A stretch of 64,000 nucleotides of DNA from DASTFY01 sp963829955 (GTDB lineage Bacteria; Actinomycetota; Acidimicrobiia; Acidimicrobiales; Ilumatobacteraceae), in the NCBI GenBank assembly GCA_963829955.1, contig CAWHKS010000021.1, positions 124,001 to 188,000 on the forward strand. The letters run 5' to 3'. Both the position numbers and the translations under genes were made by a program. The notes under the pieces are model-generated. The model did not search any database. It was not told the origin of the DNA and saw nothing but the letters and a program-made list of their open reading frames with translations. Below are positions 47,809 through 56,208 of the stretch, piece after piece. Position 1 is the first letter of the stretch; every line of letters starts with the position of its first letter.

Positions 47809-48522
47809 TCATTCGTCGTCGCCGCCGAGGTAGGACTCCCGGAGGTTGGCGGAGCGGATCTCGTCCCCGACCCCCGAGAAGATCAGTGTGCCCTTCTCCA
47901 TGATGAGCGCCCGGTCGGCATAGGGCAGGACGCCGACGTTCTGCTCCACGATGATGACCGTGACGCCATCGTTGTTGATGCGCTCGACGACCTGGAACAC
48001 GATCTTGGCCAGCGCAGGGCTCAGGCCGAGCGACGCCTCGTCGATGAGCAACAGTCGCGGCTTCGACATCAGCGCCCGGCCGATGGCGAGCATCTGTTGC
48101 TCGCCGCCCGACAGCGTGCCGGCCGCCTGATCGATCCGCTCGGCCAACCGGGGGAAGTATTCGAAGACGAGCTCGCGGCGTTCCTCGACCTCGTCCCGGT
48201 TCCGCCGACGGGTCCAGGCGCCGAGACGCAGGTTGTTGGCGACACTCAGGTCGGGGAAGACCCGCCGTCCCTCGGGGACGAGGGCGATGCCCCGATCCAC
48301 GAGCTGGGTCGGGGACCGGCCGGCGATGTCCTCGCCGTCGAAGCGGATGGAACCGGAATCCGGCTTCAGGAGGCCGGCGATGGCGGCGACGGTGGTCGTC
48401 TTTCCGGCGCCGTTGAGCCCGAACAGCACTGCCGTCTCGCCCTCTTCGACGGCGAAGCCGATGCCCAGCAGCACGGGGAAGCCGTAGCCGACGCGCAGCT
48501 CGTCGACCTCGAGGAGGGCCAT
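47809..48522 (-). CDS. livF: Branched-chain amino acid ABC transporter ATPase LivF
   Basis: 237 residues, the usual LivF length. Walker A FGLNGAGKTTT, DLSVANNLRLGAW, signature LSGGEQQMLAIGRAL, Walker B LLLIDEASLGLSP, and VEQNVG as the switch. LivF and LivG form the ATPase heterodimer of HAAT-family importers for branched-chain amino acids, amides or urea. The ATG overlaps the livG stop by one base. Confidence 0.92.
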   Translation of the reverse strand: MALLEVDELRVGYGFPVLLGIGFAVEEGETAVLFGLNGAGKTTTVAAIAGLLKPDSGSIRFDGEDIAGRSPTQLVDRGIALVPEGRRVFPDLSVANNLRLGAWTRRRNRDEVEERRELVFEYFPRLAERIDQAAGTLSGGEQQMLAIGRALMSKPRLLLIDEASLGLSPALAKIVFQVVERINNDGVTVIIVEQNVGVLPYADRALIMEKGTLIFSGVGDEIRSANLRESYLGGDDE

Positions 48523-49340
48523 CAGTCGTTCTCCACGAGATCGTCGAGCTGCGCTTCGAGCGCGACGGCCGCCGGATCGGGATCCTCGCCGAGGTAGGCG
48601 GCGAGGACCTGCGGGTGGTTGCGGACCTCATGCGGTGGCCCGTCGGTCACGAGCTGCCCGAAGTCGAGGCAGTAGACGTGATCGCAGACCCGCACCACGA
48701 GCGGCACGTGGTGCTCGATCATGGCGATCGACAGGTCGAACATGTCTCGAAGCTCCAGCAACGAGTCGCCGAGTCGCTTCGCCTCCTCGGGCCCCATGCC
48801 CGACGACGGTTCGTCCAGCAGCAGGAGATCGGGGTCGGTGGCGAGCACAGTCGCGATCTCGACCCGCTTGAGGGTCCCGTACGGCAGGCCGGCCACCTGC
48901 GTGTCGAGTAGGTCGGACAGGCCGAGGACGTCGGCCAGGCTCTCGGCCTTGCGCCGCAGTCGCCGCTCGCCGGCCAGCGACCGCGGGCTGCCGAACATGC
49001 CCGAGACCGTCCCGTAACCGGCCTGGAGGTACTGCGCCGTCACCAGATTCTCCCGAACGGTTGCACCCTTCACGAGGCCGACGTTCTGGAAGGTGCGGCC
49101 GAGCCCGAGCGCGGCCCGCTCGTGGACCGGGAGCTTGGTGATCTCCCTCCCCCGGTAGAGGATGCGGCCGGTGTCCGGTGCGTAGAAGCCGGTGATCATG
49201 TTGAACAACGTGGTCTTGCCGGCGCCGTTGGGGCCGATCACCCCGACGATCTCGCTCTGGCCGATGGCGACGCTGACGTCGGCGTTCGCCTGGACCCCGC
49301 CGAAACGGATGGAGAGGTCGTACGTCTCAAGCACGGACAT
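48522..49340 (-). CDS. livG: Branched-chain amino acid ABC transporter ATPase LivG
   Basis: 272 residues. Walker A GPNGAGKTTLFNMITGFY, LGRTFQNVGLVKGATVRENL, signature region AGLPYGTLKRVEIATVLA, Walker B LLLLDEPSSGMGPEE, IEHHVPLVVRVCDHV. The C-terminal tail (NHPQVLAAYLGEDPDPAAVA) is longer than in Escherichia coli LivG. The start overlaps the livM stop by 14 bp, showing tight coupling. Confidence 0.92.
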   Translation of the reverse strand: MSVLETYDLSIRFGGVQANADVSVAIGQSEIVGVIGPNGAGKTTLFNMITGFYAPDTGRILYRGREITKLPVHERAALGLGRTFQNVGLVKGATVRENLVTAQYLQAGYGTVSGMFGSPRSLAGERRLRRKAESLADVLGLSDLLDTQVAGLPYGTLKRVEIATVLATDPDLLLLDEPSSGMGPEEAKRLGDSLLELRDMFDLSIAMIEHHVPLVVRVCDHVYCLDFGQLVTDGPPHEVRNHPQVLAAYLGEDPDPAAVALEAQLDDLVEND

Positions 49341-50445
49341 CGGTGATCTGCACCTCCTTCGGACCGTGGTCGTGGCGGTCGAAGCGATGTCCGGTCATCC
49401 AGCGTTGGACAGGGCGGATCTGCTGCCCGATGCCACCCGGGAAGCGGATGACGTTCAGCAGCAGGAGTAGGGGGGCGATGATGAGCGTGGCGTACTCAGG
49501 CGTGAGCTTGACCGGATCGTCGACCTTGGCCAGCAGGTCCTCGAGTCCCGGGATCTTGTGGATCAGATACGGCAGCAGCGCGAAGAAGGCGCCGCCGATG
49601 ACGAGCCCGGCACGGGAGCGGAGGCCGCCGACCACGGTCATCGTCACGAAGAACAGCGACAGGCTGAAGCTCCAGTAGCTGGCCGAGACGGACTCGTCGC
49701 CGTGGGCGAGGAGTGCACCGGCCAGCCCGGCCATCGCTCCTGAGACCACGAAGGCGAACAGCATGGCGAGGCGCACGTTGATGCCGAACGTGGAGGCGAC
49801 CCGCGGGTTCTCGCGCAGCGCCAGCAGCGCCCGCCCGCTCTTGCTGCGCATCATCCGCCAGTCGACGTACAGCACGACGGCCAGGAAGGCGAGACAGAGG
49901 TAGTAGTAGCGCCACTCGGACTCGAACCAGTCCGGCTTGAGCGCGCGCTGACCTGCTCCACCGCCGGTGAACTCCTGGATCTGGAAGATGTTCTGCTCGG
50001 CCACGAGGCCGTACGACAGCGTGACCAGAGCGAAGTACAGCCCACGGATCCGCAGCGACACCCCGCCCAGGACGAGGGCCTGCGCGCCGCCGATGGCCGT
50101 CGCCGCCAGCACGCCCACCCAGAACGACTGGCCCTGCACGGTGACGAGGTAGGCGGAGGTGAAGGCGCCGATGCCGACGAACGCCGCGTGACCGAGTGAG
50201 ATCTGGCCGACGTAGCCGAGGAGGACGTTCAGCGAGAGCGCCACGACCGCGAAGCAGGCGCCCGTCGTGTATTCGCGCACGTCCGAACCCGGCCGGCTGA
50301 GCGGCAGGACGAGCACGAGCGCTGCGACCGCCGCCCATAGCAAACCGCGCCCGACCCAGCCAAGTGCGCTGGGGCGGAACGGCTGCTTCGTGGGAGGCGC
50401 GGTGGCCGTCTCAGGCGGCGTGTCTGGTGTCGTGACGACGGCCAT
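49327..50445 (-). CDS. livM: Branched-chain amino acid ABC transporter permease LivM
   Basis: 372 residues. Nine or so transmembrane helices follow a Pro/Thr-rich cytoplasmic start (VVTTPDTPPETATAPPTKQP). LivM hallmarks: LLGYVGQISLGHAAFVGIGA, IRGLYFALVTLSYG, RENPRVASTFGINV and VGGLRSRAGLVIGGAFFALL. The ATG at 50445 is the last base-pair overlap with the livH stop. With LivH it makes the transmembrane channel. Confidence 0.9.
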   Translation of the reverse strand: MAVVTTPDTPPETATAPPTKQPFRPSALGWVGRGLLWAAVAALVLVLPLSRPGSDVREYTTGACFAVVALSLNVLLGYVGQISLGHAAFVGIGAFTSAYLVTVQGQSFWVGVLAATAIGGAQALVLGGVSLRIRGLYFALVTLSYGLVAEQNIFQIQEFTGGGAGQRALKPDWFESEWRYYYLCLAFLAVVLYVDWRMMRSKSGRALLALRENPRVASTFGINVRLAMLFAFVVSGAMAGLAGALLAHGDESVSASYWSFSLSLFFVTMTVVGGLRSRAGLVIGGAFFALLPYLIHKIPGLEDLLAKVDDPVKLTPEYATLIIAPLLLLLNVIRFPGGIGQQIRPVQRWMTGHRFDRHDHGPKEVQITDVRA

Positions 50446-51401
50446 CAGGCCGGCTTGCCGAGCAGGCCTTGCGGACGCACGATCAGCACACCGAGCAGCA
50501 CGAGGAACACGACCAGCGTGGACGGCGTGCCCGGAATGTCCTGGAAGATCTCGGCGCTGGACGCGACGGCGTAGATGATGCCGACCAGCAGTCCACCGAC
50601 GAACGCGCCGGGCAGGCTGGTCATCCCGCCCAGCACCGCGGCGGTGAACGCGGGGATCAGGTAGCCCGCCGTCATGACCCCGGGCGTGAACTGCCCGGTC
50701 TCCGGCACGGCGATGACGGCGGCCAGCGCGCCGAGCAGCGCGGCGAGCACCCAGGTGAACGTGGACAGCCGGCGGACGCTGATGCCCACCAGCTCCGTCG
50801 CCGTCGGCTCCTGGCTGGCGCCGATGATGGCCAGCCCGAGGTTCGTCCTGGTGAAGAACAGGCCCAGCACGACGGCGAGGACGGCCAGCGTTCCGATGAG
50901 CCACAGCCGCTGGTCCGAGACCTGCACCCCGAAAATGGTGATCCGGTCGCGTTGCGGGAACGCCCGTGCGATCGGGCGCCCCTGGTTGTCGAAGAGCCAC
51001 TGCTGGAGGGCGATCGCGAGCAGCGCGACGCCCGCTGTCGCCACCAGCACGATGACCCTCGGCGCCTCGAAGAGCGGGCGGATGACGATGCGCTCCGTCA
51101 GGAAGCCGAACAGCATCCCGGCCAGGAGCGCGCCCAGCACGGAGAGGCCGTACGGGACGCCGCTCGAGTGCAGCAGGTAGAGCGTGCAGATGGCCACGCC
51201 ACCGAACTCGCCTTGGGCGAAGTTGAACACGCCGCTCGACTTGTAGATGAGCACCAGGCCGAGTGCCACGAGCCCGTACGCGGACCCTGACACGATGCCG
51301 ATGACGATCGACTGCTCCTGGTCCATCAGCCACAGGACCGCGATCAACACGATCGCGATCGCGAGGCCGATCACGAGCCCCCGGCGCTGCTGGTCGTTCA
51401 C
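50445..51401 (-). CDS. livH: Branched-chain amino acid ABC transporter permease LivH
   Basis: 318 residues. LivH hallmarks: GIVSGSAYGLVALGLVLIYK, VFNFAQGEFGGVAICTLYLL, and AVLGGMTSLPGAFVGGLLVG. The C-terminus LIVRPQGLLGKPA is typical. The ATG at 51401 is 3 bp from the stop of the binding-protein gene. Together with LivM, F, G and the upstream binding protein it forms a full importer. Confidence 0.9.
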   Translation of the reverse strand: MNDQQRRGLVIGLAIAIVLIAVLWLMDQEQSIVIGIVSGSAYGLVALGLVLIYKSSGVFNFAQGEFGGVAICTLYLLHSSGVPYGLSVLGALLAGMLFGFLTERIVIRPLFEAPRVIVLVATAGVALLAIALQQWLFDNQGRPIARAFPQRDRITIFGVQVSDQRLWLIGTLAVLAVVLGLFFTRTNLGLAIIGASQEPTATELVGISVRRLSTFTWVLAALLGALAAVIAVPETGQFTPGVMTAGYLIPAFTAAVLGGMTSLPGAFVGGLLVGIIYAVASSAEIFQDIPGTPSTLVVFLVLLGVLIVRPQGLLGKPA

Positions 51402-51404
51402 GGG

Positions 51405-52763
51405 TCAGCCCGCCCCCACGAACTGCTCGACCGTCTTGAACTGCTTGGGGTCGGCGGTGCAGTCCGCGTCCAGCACGTGGGCGCCGGTGCCCCCGAAGTG
51501 GTCGTCGACGGTGAACTCGACCGGTGCGTAGATGCCGTTGTCGAAGCCCTCGGACGTGACCAGCGTGTTCATGAAGGCGGCGCGACCCAGGTCCTCGCCC
51601 GTCGCCTCCAGCATGAGACCGATCGCCTTGTTCAGCGACCAGAGCTGCAGTCCGATGTCGTCGGCCGGGGCGTCCGCCGGCGCGAACTGGGCGTACGCGG
51701 TCTTGAAGTCGGGGTCGAGCGAGTCGATGACGTCCAGGTTCGGGGTGGGGGAGAGGAAGACCCCCGTCTCTACGGCGGGGCAGCCGAAGTTGGTGACGGC
51801 GTTCAGCCCGCTGGTGACGCCCGGCCCCATCCAGATCGGCGTGTAACTCTGGTTGAGACCCTGGTTGGCGAGGCCGATGAAGACGACGGGCGAGGTGTTG
51901 AGGACCACGGCCTCCATGCCGCTCTCCTTCAGCGCCTGCACGACCGAGAGCTGCTCAGGCTCGGCCGCGGTCTTGCTGATCCGCGTCTCGTAGCCGATGG
52001 TCAGGCCGGCCTCTTCGGCGGCGGACCCCACCGCGGCGACGAACTCGTCGAAGGACGGGGTGTCGAAGACGACGAGACCGAACTCCGTGATGCCACGCTC
52101 TTGCAGCTGTGCCATGAGCAGCGGTGCCTGCGCGGAGTAGGTCAGCGTCGTGGCGAAGTAGCTCTCGAGGTCGGCGAGGCCTTCCTCGTTGACGCCGGCC
52201 GACAGGTAGGGAATGCCGTTCTCCGACGCGTACTGCGCACAGGCCGTGATCTGGTCGGCGCCGCCGCCGCCCACGAGCATGAAGGCCCCTTCGTCCTCCA
52301 CCATCTCCCGGCAGACCTGCACGGCCTGCTGCGGGTTGAACGTGTCGTCCCGGAAGACCACACGGACGTTGCGTCCGAAGAGCTGCTCCGGAGCGCTCTC
52401 GACGAGGAACTGCCAGTAGATGTCCTTGCCGATGTCGAAGCTCGTCTGCGGGATCGGGGACGCGCCGGTGACGGGCGCGTGGATGCCGATGACGATCTCG
52501 TCGTCGCTCACGCCGTCGGTGTCGCCGTCACCGGGCACGAACGGCCCCGCGGCGGGTGCTTCCGTGTCCGGAGGGGCAGTGGTGTCCGCGCCGGGCGCGC
52601 TGGTCACACCAGGGGCATCTGTCCCCGCGGGCGCCGTCGTCTCCGGTGCGGGCGCCACGGGCACATCGACGCTCTCGCTGCCGGCCACGCCGGCCTTCTG
52701 ACCGCAGCTGGCGGCCACGAGCGCGATCGGGACGAGGAGCGGTAGCAGGCGAACGGACTTCAT
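51405..52763 (-). CDS. livK: Branched-chain amino acid/amide-type substrate-binding lipoprotein
   Basis: 452 residues. A lipobox ends the signal peptide (ALVAASCGQK). A long Thr/Pro/Ala linker (about residues 28-80) is followed by a Peripla_BP_6-type domain: SDDEIVIGIHAPVTGASP, FNPQQAVQVCREMVEDEGAF, VGGGGADQITACAQYASENG, and a second lobe starting near GITEFGLVVFDTPSF. The ligand could be a branched-chain amino acid, amide, urea or an aromatic compound; the substrate is not predictable. The ATG overlaps the upstream small-protein stop by 4 bp. Confidence 0.88.
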   Translation of the reverse strand: MKSVRLLPLLVPIALVAASCGQKAGVAGSESVDVPVAPAPETTAPAGTDAPGVTSAPGADTTAPPDTEAPAAGPFVPGDGDTDGVSDDEIVIGIHAPVTGASPIPQTSFDIGKDIYWQFLVESAPEQLFGRNVRVVFRDDTFNPQQAVQVCREMVEDEGAFMLVGGGGADQITACAQYASENGIPYLSAGVNEEGLADLESYFATTLTYSAQAPLLMAQLQERGITEFGLVVFDTPSFDEFVAAVGSAAEEAGLTIGYETRISKTAAEPEQLSVVQALKESGMEAVVLNTSPVVFIGLANQGLNQSYTPIWMGPGVTSGLNAVTNFGCPAVETGVFLSPTPNLDVIDSLDPDFKTAYAQFAPADAPADDIGLQLWSLNKAIGLMLEATGEDLGRAAFMNTLVTSEGFDNGIYAPVEFTVDDHFGGTGAHVLDADCTADPKQFKTVEQFVGAG

Positions 52764-52978
52764 CGGTCGCCCCCCTCCACCGAGACCTGGCGGTCGAGGT
52801 ACCCGCTGACCCCGCGGGCGCTCGAGCTCGTCCGAACGGGTCTGCCGTCGGATCCGAGGCACCGCGCTGTGACGTACGCCAGCACGAGGACCAGTGGGAT
52901 CAGCAGCCACACCGTCCAAGACCAGTTGCCGGTGAGATCACCGGCGGCAGCCAACGCAGCGAAGGAGCTGTCGGTCAT
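52760..52978 (-). CDS. 72-residue single-pass membrane protein at the head of the Liv operon
   Basis: From the ATG at 52978: a short Ala/Asp-rich N-terminus, one membrane helix (about residues 19-40, WSWTVWLLIPLVLVLAYVTA) and a basic cytoplasmic tail (RPVRTSSSARGVSGYLDRQV). The stop overlaps the livK start as ATGA, so it is the leader gene of the transporter operon. I do not recognise a family. The coupling makes a functional link to the importer plausible. Confidence 0.6.
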   Translation of the reverse strand: MTDSSFAALAAAGDLTGNWSWTVWLLIPLVLVLAYVTARCLGSDGRPVRTSSSARGVSGYLDRQVSVEGGDR

Positions 52979-53081
52979 GGTTTGCTCGTCTCCTCGTCGG
53001 TCCCCGGCGTCCCCTTGCCGCGGACGAGCCTCCGGGCACACTAGTGACTGTTGCGAGTGCACCGTCCAGGACCGTCGGTCG

Positions 53082-54743
53082 TCACGACGCGGTGGTGGTT
53101 CGGGTGCCGCGGATGGCCTCCAGCACGGCGCCGTATCCCGACGGGTCGACCGTCACGTCCAGGAGCGCCGGGCCTCGCCGCCCGCACGCGGCCAGCACCG
53201 CTCGCTTCAGCGCCGCCTCGTCGCGGACGGTCTCTGCCGCCAGCCCACAGCCTCGGGCGACGGCGGCGTAGTCGGTGGAGCGGTAACGGACCGCGCCCGT
53301 GCCGCCTTGCCCCTCGCTGCGCTGCTTGATCGCGATGAGGCTGAGCGTCGAGTCGTTGAAGACGACGACGAGGACGTCGAGCTGGAGCCGGGCCAGGGTC
53401 TCCAGCTCGGCGAGGACCATGCCGAGCCCTCCGTCGCCCGTGAAGCACACGACGCGCCGGCCGGGGTGGACGAGCGCGGTGGCGATGGCGGCGGGGAGGG
53501 CGAACCCCATGGTGGCCAACCCGCTGGAGACCAGCAGATCGTCCGAGGTTCTTGCCTCCCATTGGGGAACGGCCACCAACATGTGCGCGCCGGCGTCCAC
53601 CGTGGCGATGGCGTCGGGTCCGGCGGCGTCCTGCGTGACGGACACGACCTCCCGGGCGGTCAGCCCGGCCGGCGAGGGCGGTTCGGCTGCCTGCAGCCGC
53701 TCGAGGGCGAGGGAGCGGGACCGCTGGGCCGGCACCGGCTCCGGGTCGGGGGCGAGCGATCCCGCGAGCGCCTCGAGCGTGCCCGCCAGGTCGCCGGTGA
53801 CCTCGTGCGCCACCCGGTCGCCGAAGAAGGTGCTGTCGTCGTTGGCCCACGCGCCGAGGAGCACGACCGGCGCCGGGTACGGCCACGGCGCGGGGATGAG
53901 CTCGACGGGATCCAGCCCGACGCCGATGATCAGGTCGGCGGAGGCCAGCACTGCGGACTCGATGGTCCCGCCGGTGGCCACGCCGGCCACGCGCGGGTCG
54001 AGATCGCTGATCACGCCCCTCGCCTTGTACGTCGTGAGCACGGCGACGGGCGCCTCGGCGAGGAATCGATGCAGGGCTTCCTGCAACGCATCGCGCCTTC
54101 CGGCCGGTACTGCGATCGTGCCGACCCCGGCGACGACGACCGGCCGGCGGGCGGACCGCAGCGCGGCACGCAACACGTCCAGATCGACGGTTTCGTGGGT
54201 TTCCGCTGCCGGTGACGACTGACTGGTGGTTGGTGGCGCGTCCGGATCAAGATCGACGTGGACCGGACCAGGACGACCCTCGACGGTGAGCGCGAGCAGG
54301 TCGGGCAGCCGGCCGTCATCGGCAGGGCAACGAACTGACGCCTTCGTGATCCCGCCGAACAATGCCTGGTGGTCGAGCCGCTGGTGCGAGACCCGGGCGG
54401 CGTCGCCGCTCGTGACGCAATCGGTCAGGAGCACCATCGGCTGGCGGTCCAGCCAGGCCTGGGCGACCGCGTTGACCGCGCTGGCCGCCCCCGGACCCCG
54501 CGTGACCACGCAGGCACCAGGCCGTCCGGTGAGCTCACCAGTCACCCCGGCCATGATCCCGGCGGCCGTCTCGCCGTGGGCGAGCACGAAGCGGCAGCCC
54601 GCGGCTTCCGCGGCGCCGATCACGTCGAGGTTGGATCCGCCGCCGGGGACGCCGAAGAGGAGCTCGGTGCCCGCCGCCACCAGCGCGTCCGCGAGCGGCT
54701 TCGCCGGCAAGCCTCGATGCCGGGGGGCGCCGGCCCCGGTCAC
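53082..54743 (-). CDS. Thiamine-diphosphate-dependent enzyme, acetolactate synthase/benzoylformate decarboxylase-like
   Basis: 553 residues with the three-domain ThDP architecture. The catalytic Glu lies in FVLAHGETAAGIMAG. The central domain has DADLIIGVGLDP-like segments (SADLIIGVGLDPVELIPAPW). The ThDP motif is FTGDGGLGMVLAELETLARL ending VFND. The family includes acetolactate synthases, decarboxylases and carboligases. SSGLATMGFALPAAIATALV is conserved across it. It lacks an obvious small regulatory subunit neighbour, so a 2-oxoacid decarboxylase or carboligase role is more likely than branched-chain biosynthesis. A GntR gene lies just upstream with tandem repeats between them. Confidence 0.85.
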   Translation of the reverse strand: MTGAGAPRHRGLPAKPLADALVAAGTELLFGVPGGGSNLDVIGAAEAAGCRFVLAHGETAAGIMAGVTGELTGRPGACVVTRGPGAASAVNAVAQAWLDRQPMVLLTDCVTSGDAARVSHQRLDHQALFGGITKASVRCPADDGRLPDLLALTVEGRPGPVHVDLDPDAPPTTSQSSPAAETHETVDLDVLRAALRSARRPVVVAGVGTIAVPAGRRDALQEALHRFLAEAPVAVLTTYKARGVISDLDPRVAGVATGGTIESAVLASADLIIGVGLDPVELIPAPWPYPAPVVLLGAWANDDSTFFGDRVAHEVTGDLAGTLEALAGSLAPDPEPVPAQRSRSLALERLQAAEPPSPAGLTAREVVSVTQDAAGPDAIATVDAGAHMLVAVPQWEARTSDDLLVSSGLATMGFALPAAIATALVHPGRRVVCFTGDGGLGMVLAELETLARLQLDVLVVVFNDSTLSLIAIKQRSEGQGGTGAVRYRSTDYAAVARGCGLAAETVRDEAALKRAVLAACGRRGPALLDVTVDPSGYGAVLEAIRGTRTTTAS

Positions 54744-54808
54744 GATCGCCCGGTCACGATCGCCCTAGTCACGATCGCCCCGGTCACGATCGCCCCGGTC
54801 ACGATCGC
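54737..54808 (+). repeat. Five tandem copies of a 14/15-bp unit containing GTCACGATCGCC
   Basis: Copies of GTCACGATCGCC begin at 54739, 54753, 54768, 54783 and 54798, so spacing is 14, 15, 15 and 15 bp. The array covers the stop codon of the GntR gene and reaches the first codons of the ThDP enzyme. Each unit contains the palindrome CGATCG. It could be a slippage-prone tract or a set of operator sites. Confidence 0.85.
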
Positions 54809-55539
54809 GTGGCCCGCAGGTGGAAGCGGTAGGTGTACCGGGCGGGGTTGAAGTGGTTGACGGCCAGCTCGAGGGGCTGTCTATCCCGGTCGAAGTAGAT
54901 CCGGTCGACCCGCAGGACGGCCTCGCCCGCCCGGCAATCGATGTGGGCGGCGAGCTCGGCGGGGGCCCTGGTGGCGGTGATGCTCTGGTCGGCCCCCGAG
55001 ATCGGCCGTCCGGCCAAGCGCTGGACGACGCCGAGCACGGTCATCTGCCGCCGCTCGCCGACGGACAGTTCGGGATGGTCGATGAGCCGCCGGCCCAACC
55101 AGACGGGCAGGAACGCCGTCGTGACGCAGTAGGGGAGGCCGTCGTGGAACCGCCGGAACCTCAGTCTCACGATCTCGTCCTTCTCGAGCCGCAAGCGGCT
55201 GGCGGCTTCGATGTCGATGGCGATCACGGGCGGGCTCAGCAGCTCGAGCTCGGTGTCGAGGGACAGGGCCAAGAGATCCTCGATCGACCCGGACGAGCGC
55301 AGGTGGCGACCGTCGTCGTCGTACGCGAACGTGCCGCGGCCGGGGACGCGATAGACGAGTCCGTCGGCTACGAGGTCCTGGAAGGCCCGCCGCACCGTCT
55401 GCCTGCTGACGCCGTGCACCTCACTCAATCGGGACTCGGTGGGGAGCGGCTGCCCGGGGGGGTAGCGGTGCCCGGCGATGTCAGCCCGCAACCGGTCGGC
55501 GACGGCGCGGTACGCTGTCGGTCGCTCGGCCGGTGTCAT
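54799..55539 (-). CDS. GntR family (HutC/UTRA subfamily) transcriptional regulator
   Basis: 246 residues. The winged-helix domain is complete (AVADRLRADIAGHRYPPGQ, LPTESRLSEVHGVSRQTVRR, AFQDLVADGLVYRVPGRGTF). The UTRA effector domain follows (IVRLRFRRFHDGLPYCVTTA, GEAVLRVDRIYFDRDRQPLE). UTRA regulators respond to small metabolites. The gene precedes the ThDP enzyme on the same strand and probably controls it. Its last codons lie inside the 15-bp tandem array. It is divergent from the flavin-binding protein gene at 55674. Confidence 0.87.
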   Translation of the reverse strand: MTPAERPTAYRAVADRLRADIAGHRYPPGQPLPTESRLSEVHGVSRQTVRRAFQDLVADGLVYRVPGRGTFAYDDDGRHLRSSGSIEDLLALSLDTELELLSPPVIAIDIEAASRLRLEKDEIVRLRFRRFHDGLPYCVTTAFLPVWLGRRLIDHPELSVGERRQMTVLGVVQRLAGRPISGADQSITATRAPAELAAHIDCRAGEAVLRVDRIYFDRDRQPLELAVNHFNPARYTYRFHLRATRS

Positions 55540-55673
55540 GGCCGTACATTCAAGACCAGCTGTCCGCGATGGGGCAACAGAGCCCGCCGCTCACGTGGGG
55601 CAACGATTGACAGCGCCGGAACCGCGGTGCCAGGCTCGCTGCGCCAAATGGCCGGACAATGGGGGTACGCGTC

Positions 55674-56195
55674 ATGAGCATCTCGGTGGCCAGGTTCCTC
55701 GACGTCTCCGCGGGACTCCAGCCAGGGCAGTTCTCGGTCGGATCGCACGACGAGATCGCGTCGCTGGACGACCTCGACCCGACCTACAAGCAACTCCTCG
55801 ACCGACCCATCGCCTGCGTGCTCGGTCTGCTCGGCAGCGACGGCCGGGTCAACATGACTCCGATGTGGTTCGACTACGAGGGCGAGACCGTGCTCGTCAA
55901 CGTTGCCACCCACCGGAAGAAGGTGGGGTGGATACGGGCCAACCCCCAGCTGTCCATCCTGCTCGTCAACCCCGAGAACGCCTACCACTGGGTCAGCCTC
56001 AAGTGCACCGTGCGCCGCGAGCTCCTCGAGGACGATCCGGAGCACAGTGAACGGGTCAACGCGCAGCTCGATCGCATCTGGACGAAGTACACGTCGCAGG
56101 ACCCGCCGTACGGTCTGCGCGACCCATCGATCAACGAGCGCCGGGTGCTGTTCGAGTGCTCGGTGGACCGGGTGGCCACGTTCGGCCAGCCGTGA
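55674..56195 (+). CDS. Pyridoxamine-5'-phosphate-oxidase-like flavin/F420-binding protein
   Basis: 173 residues. The split-barrel flavin fold is visible (IACVLGLLGSDGRVNMTPMW, FDYEGETVLVNVATHRKKVG, IRANPQLSILLVNPENAYHW). Actinobacterial members bind FMN or F420 and reduce or oxidise small substrates. ATG 55674 (MSISVARF) is preferred; 55659 is possible. It is 13 bp before an FAD monooxygenase gene, so the two likely act together. Confidence 0.8.
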   Translation: MSISVARFLDVSAGLQPGQFSVGSHDEIASLDDLDPTYKQLLDRPIACVLGLLGSDGRVNMTPMWFDYEGETVLVNVATHRKKVGWIRANPQLSILLVNPENAYHWVSLKCTVRRELLEDDPEHSERVNAQLDRIWTKYTSQDPPYGLRDPSINERRVLFECSVDRVATFGQP

Positions 56196-56208
56196 CCGAC
56201 GCCGGCCG

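Noticed and set aside
45471..47903. An 810-residue plus-strand open frame opposite the phosphodiesterase/nucleotidase gene
   Set aside because: It is the antisense shadow of a well-supported gene with conserved catalytic motifs, is rich in Gly/Arg/Asp typical of high-GC shadows, and has no recognisable domain.
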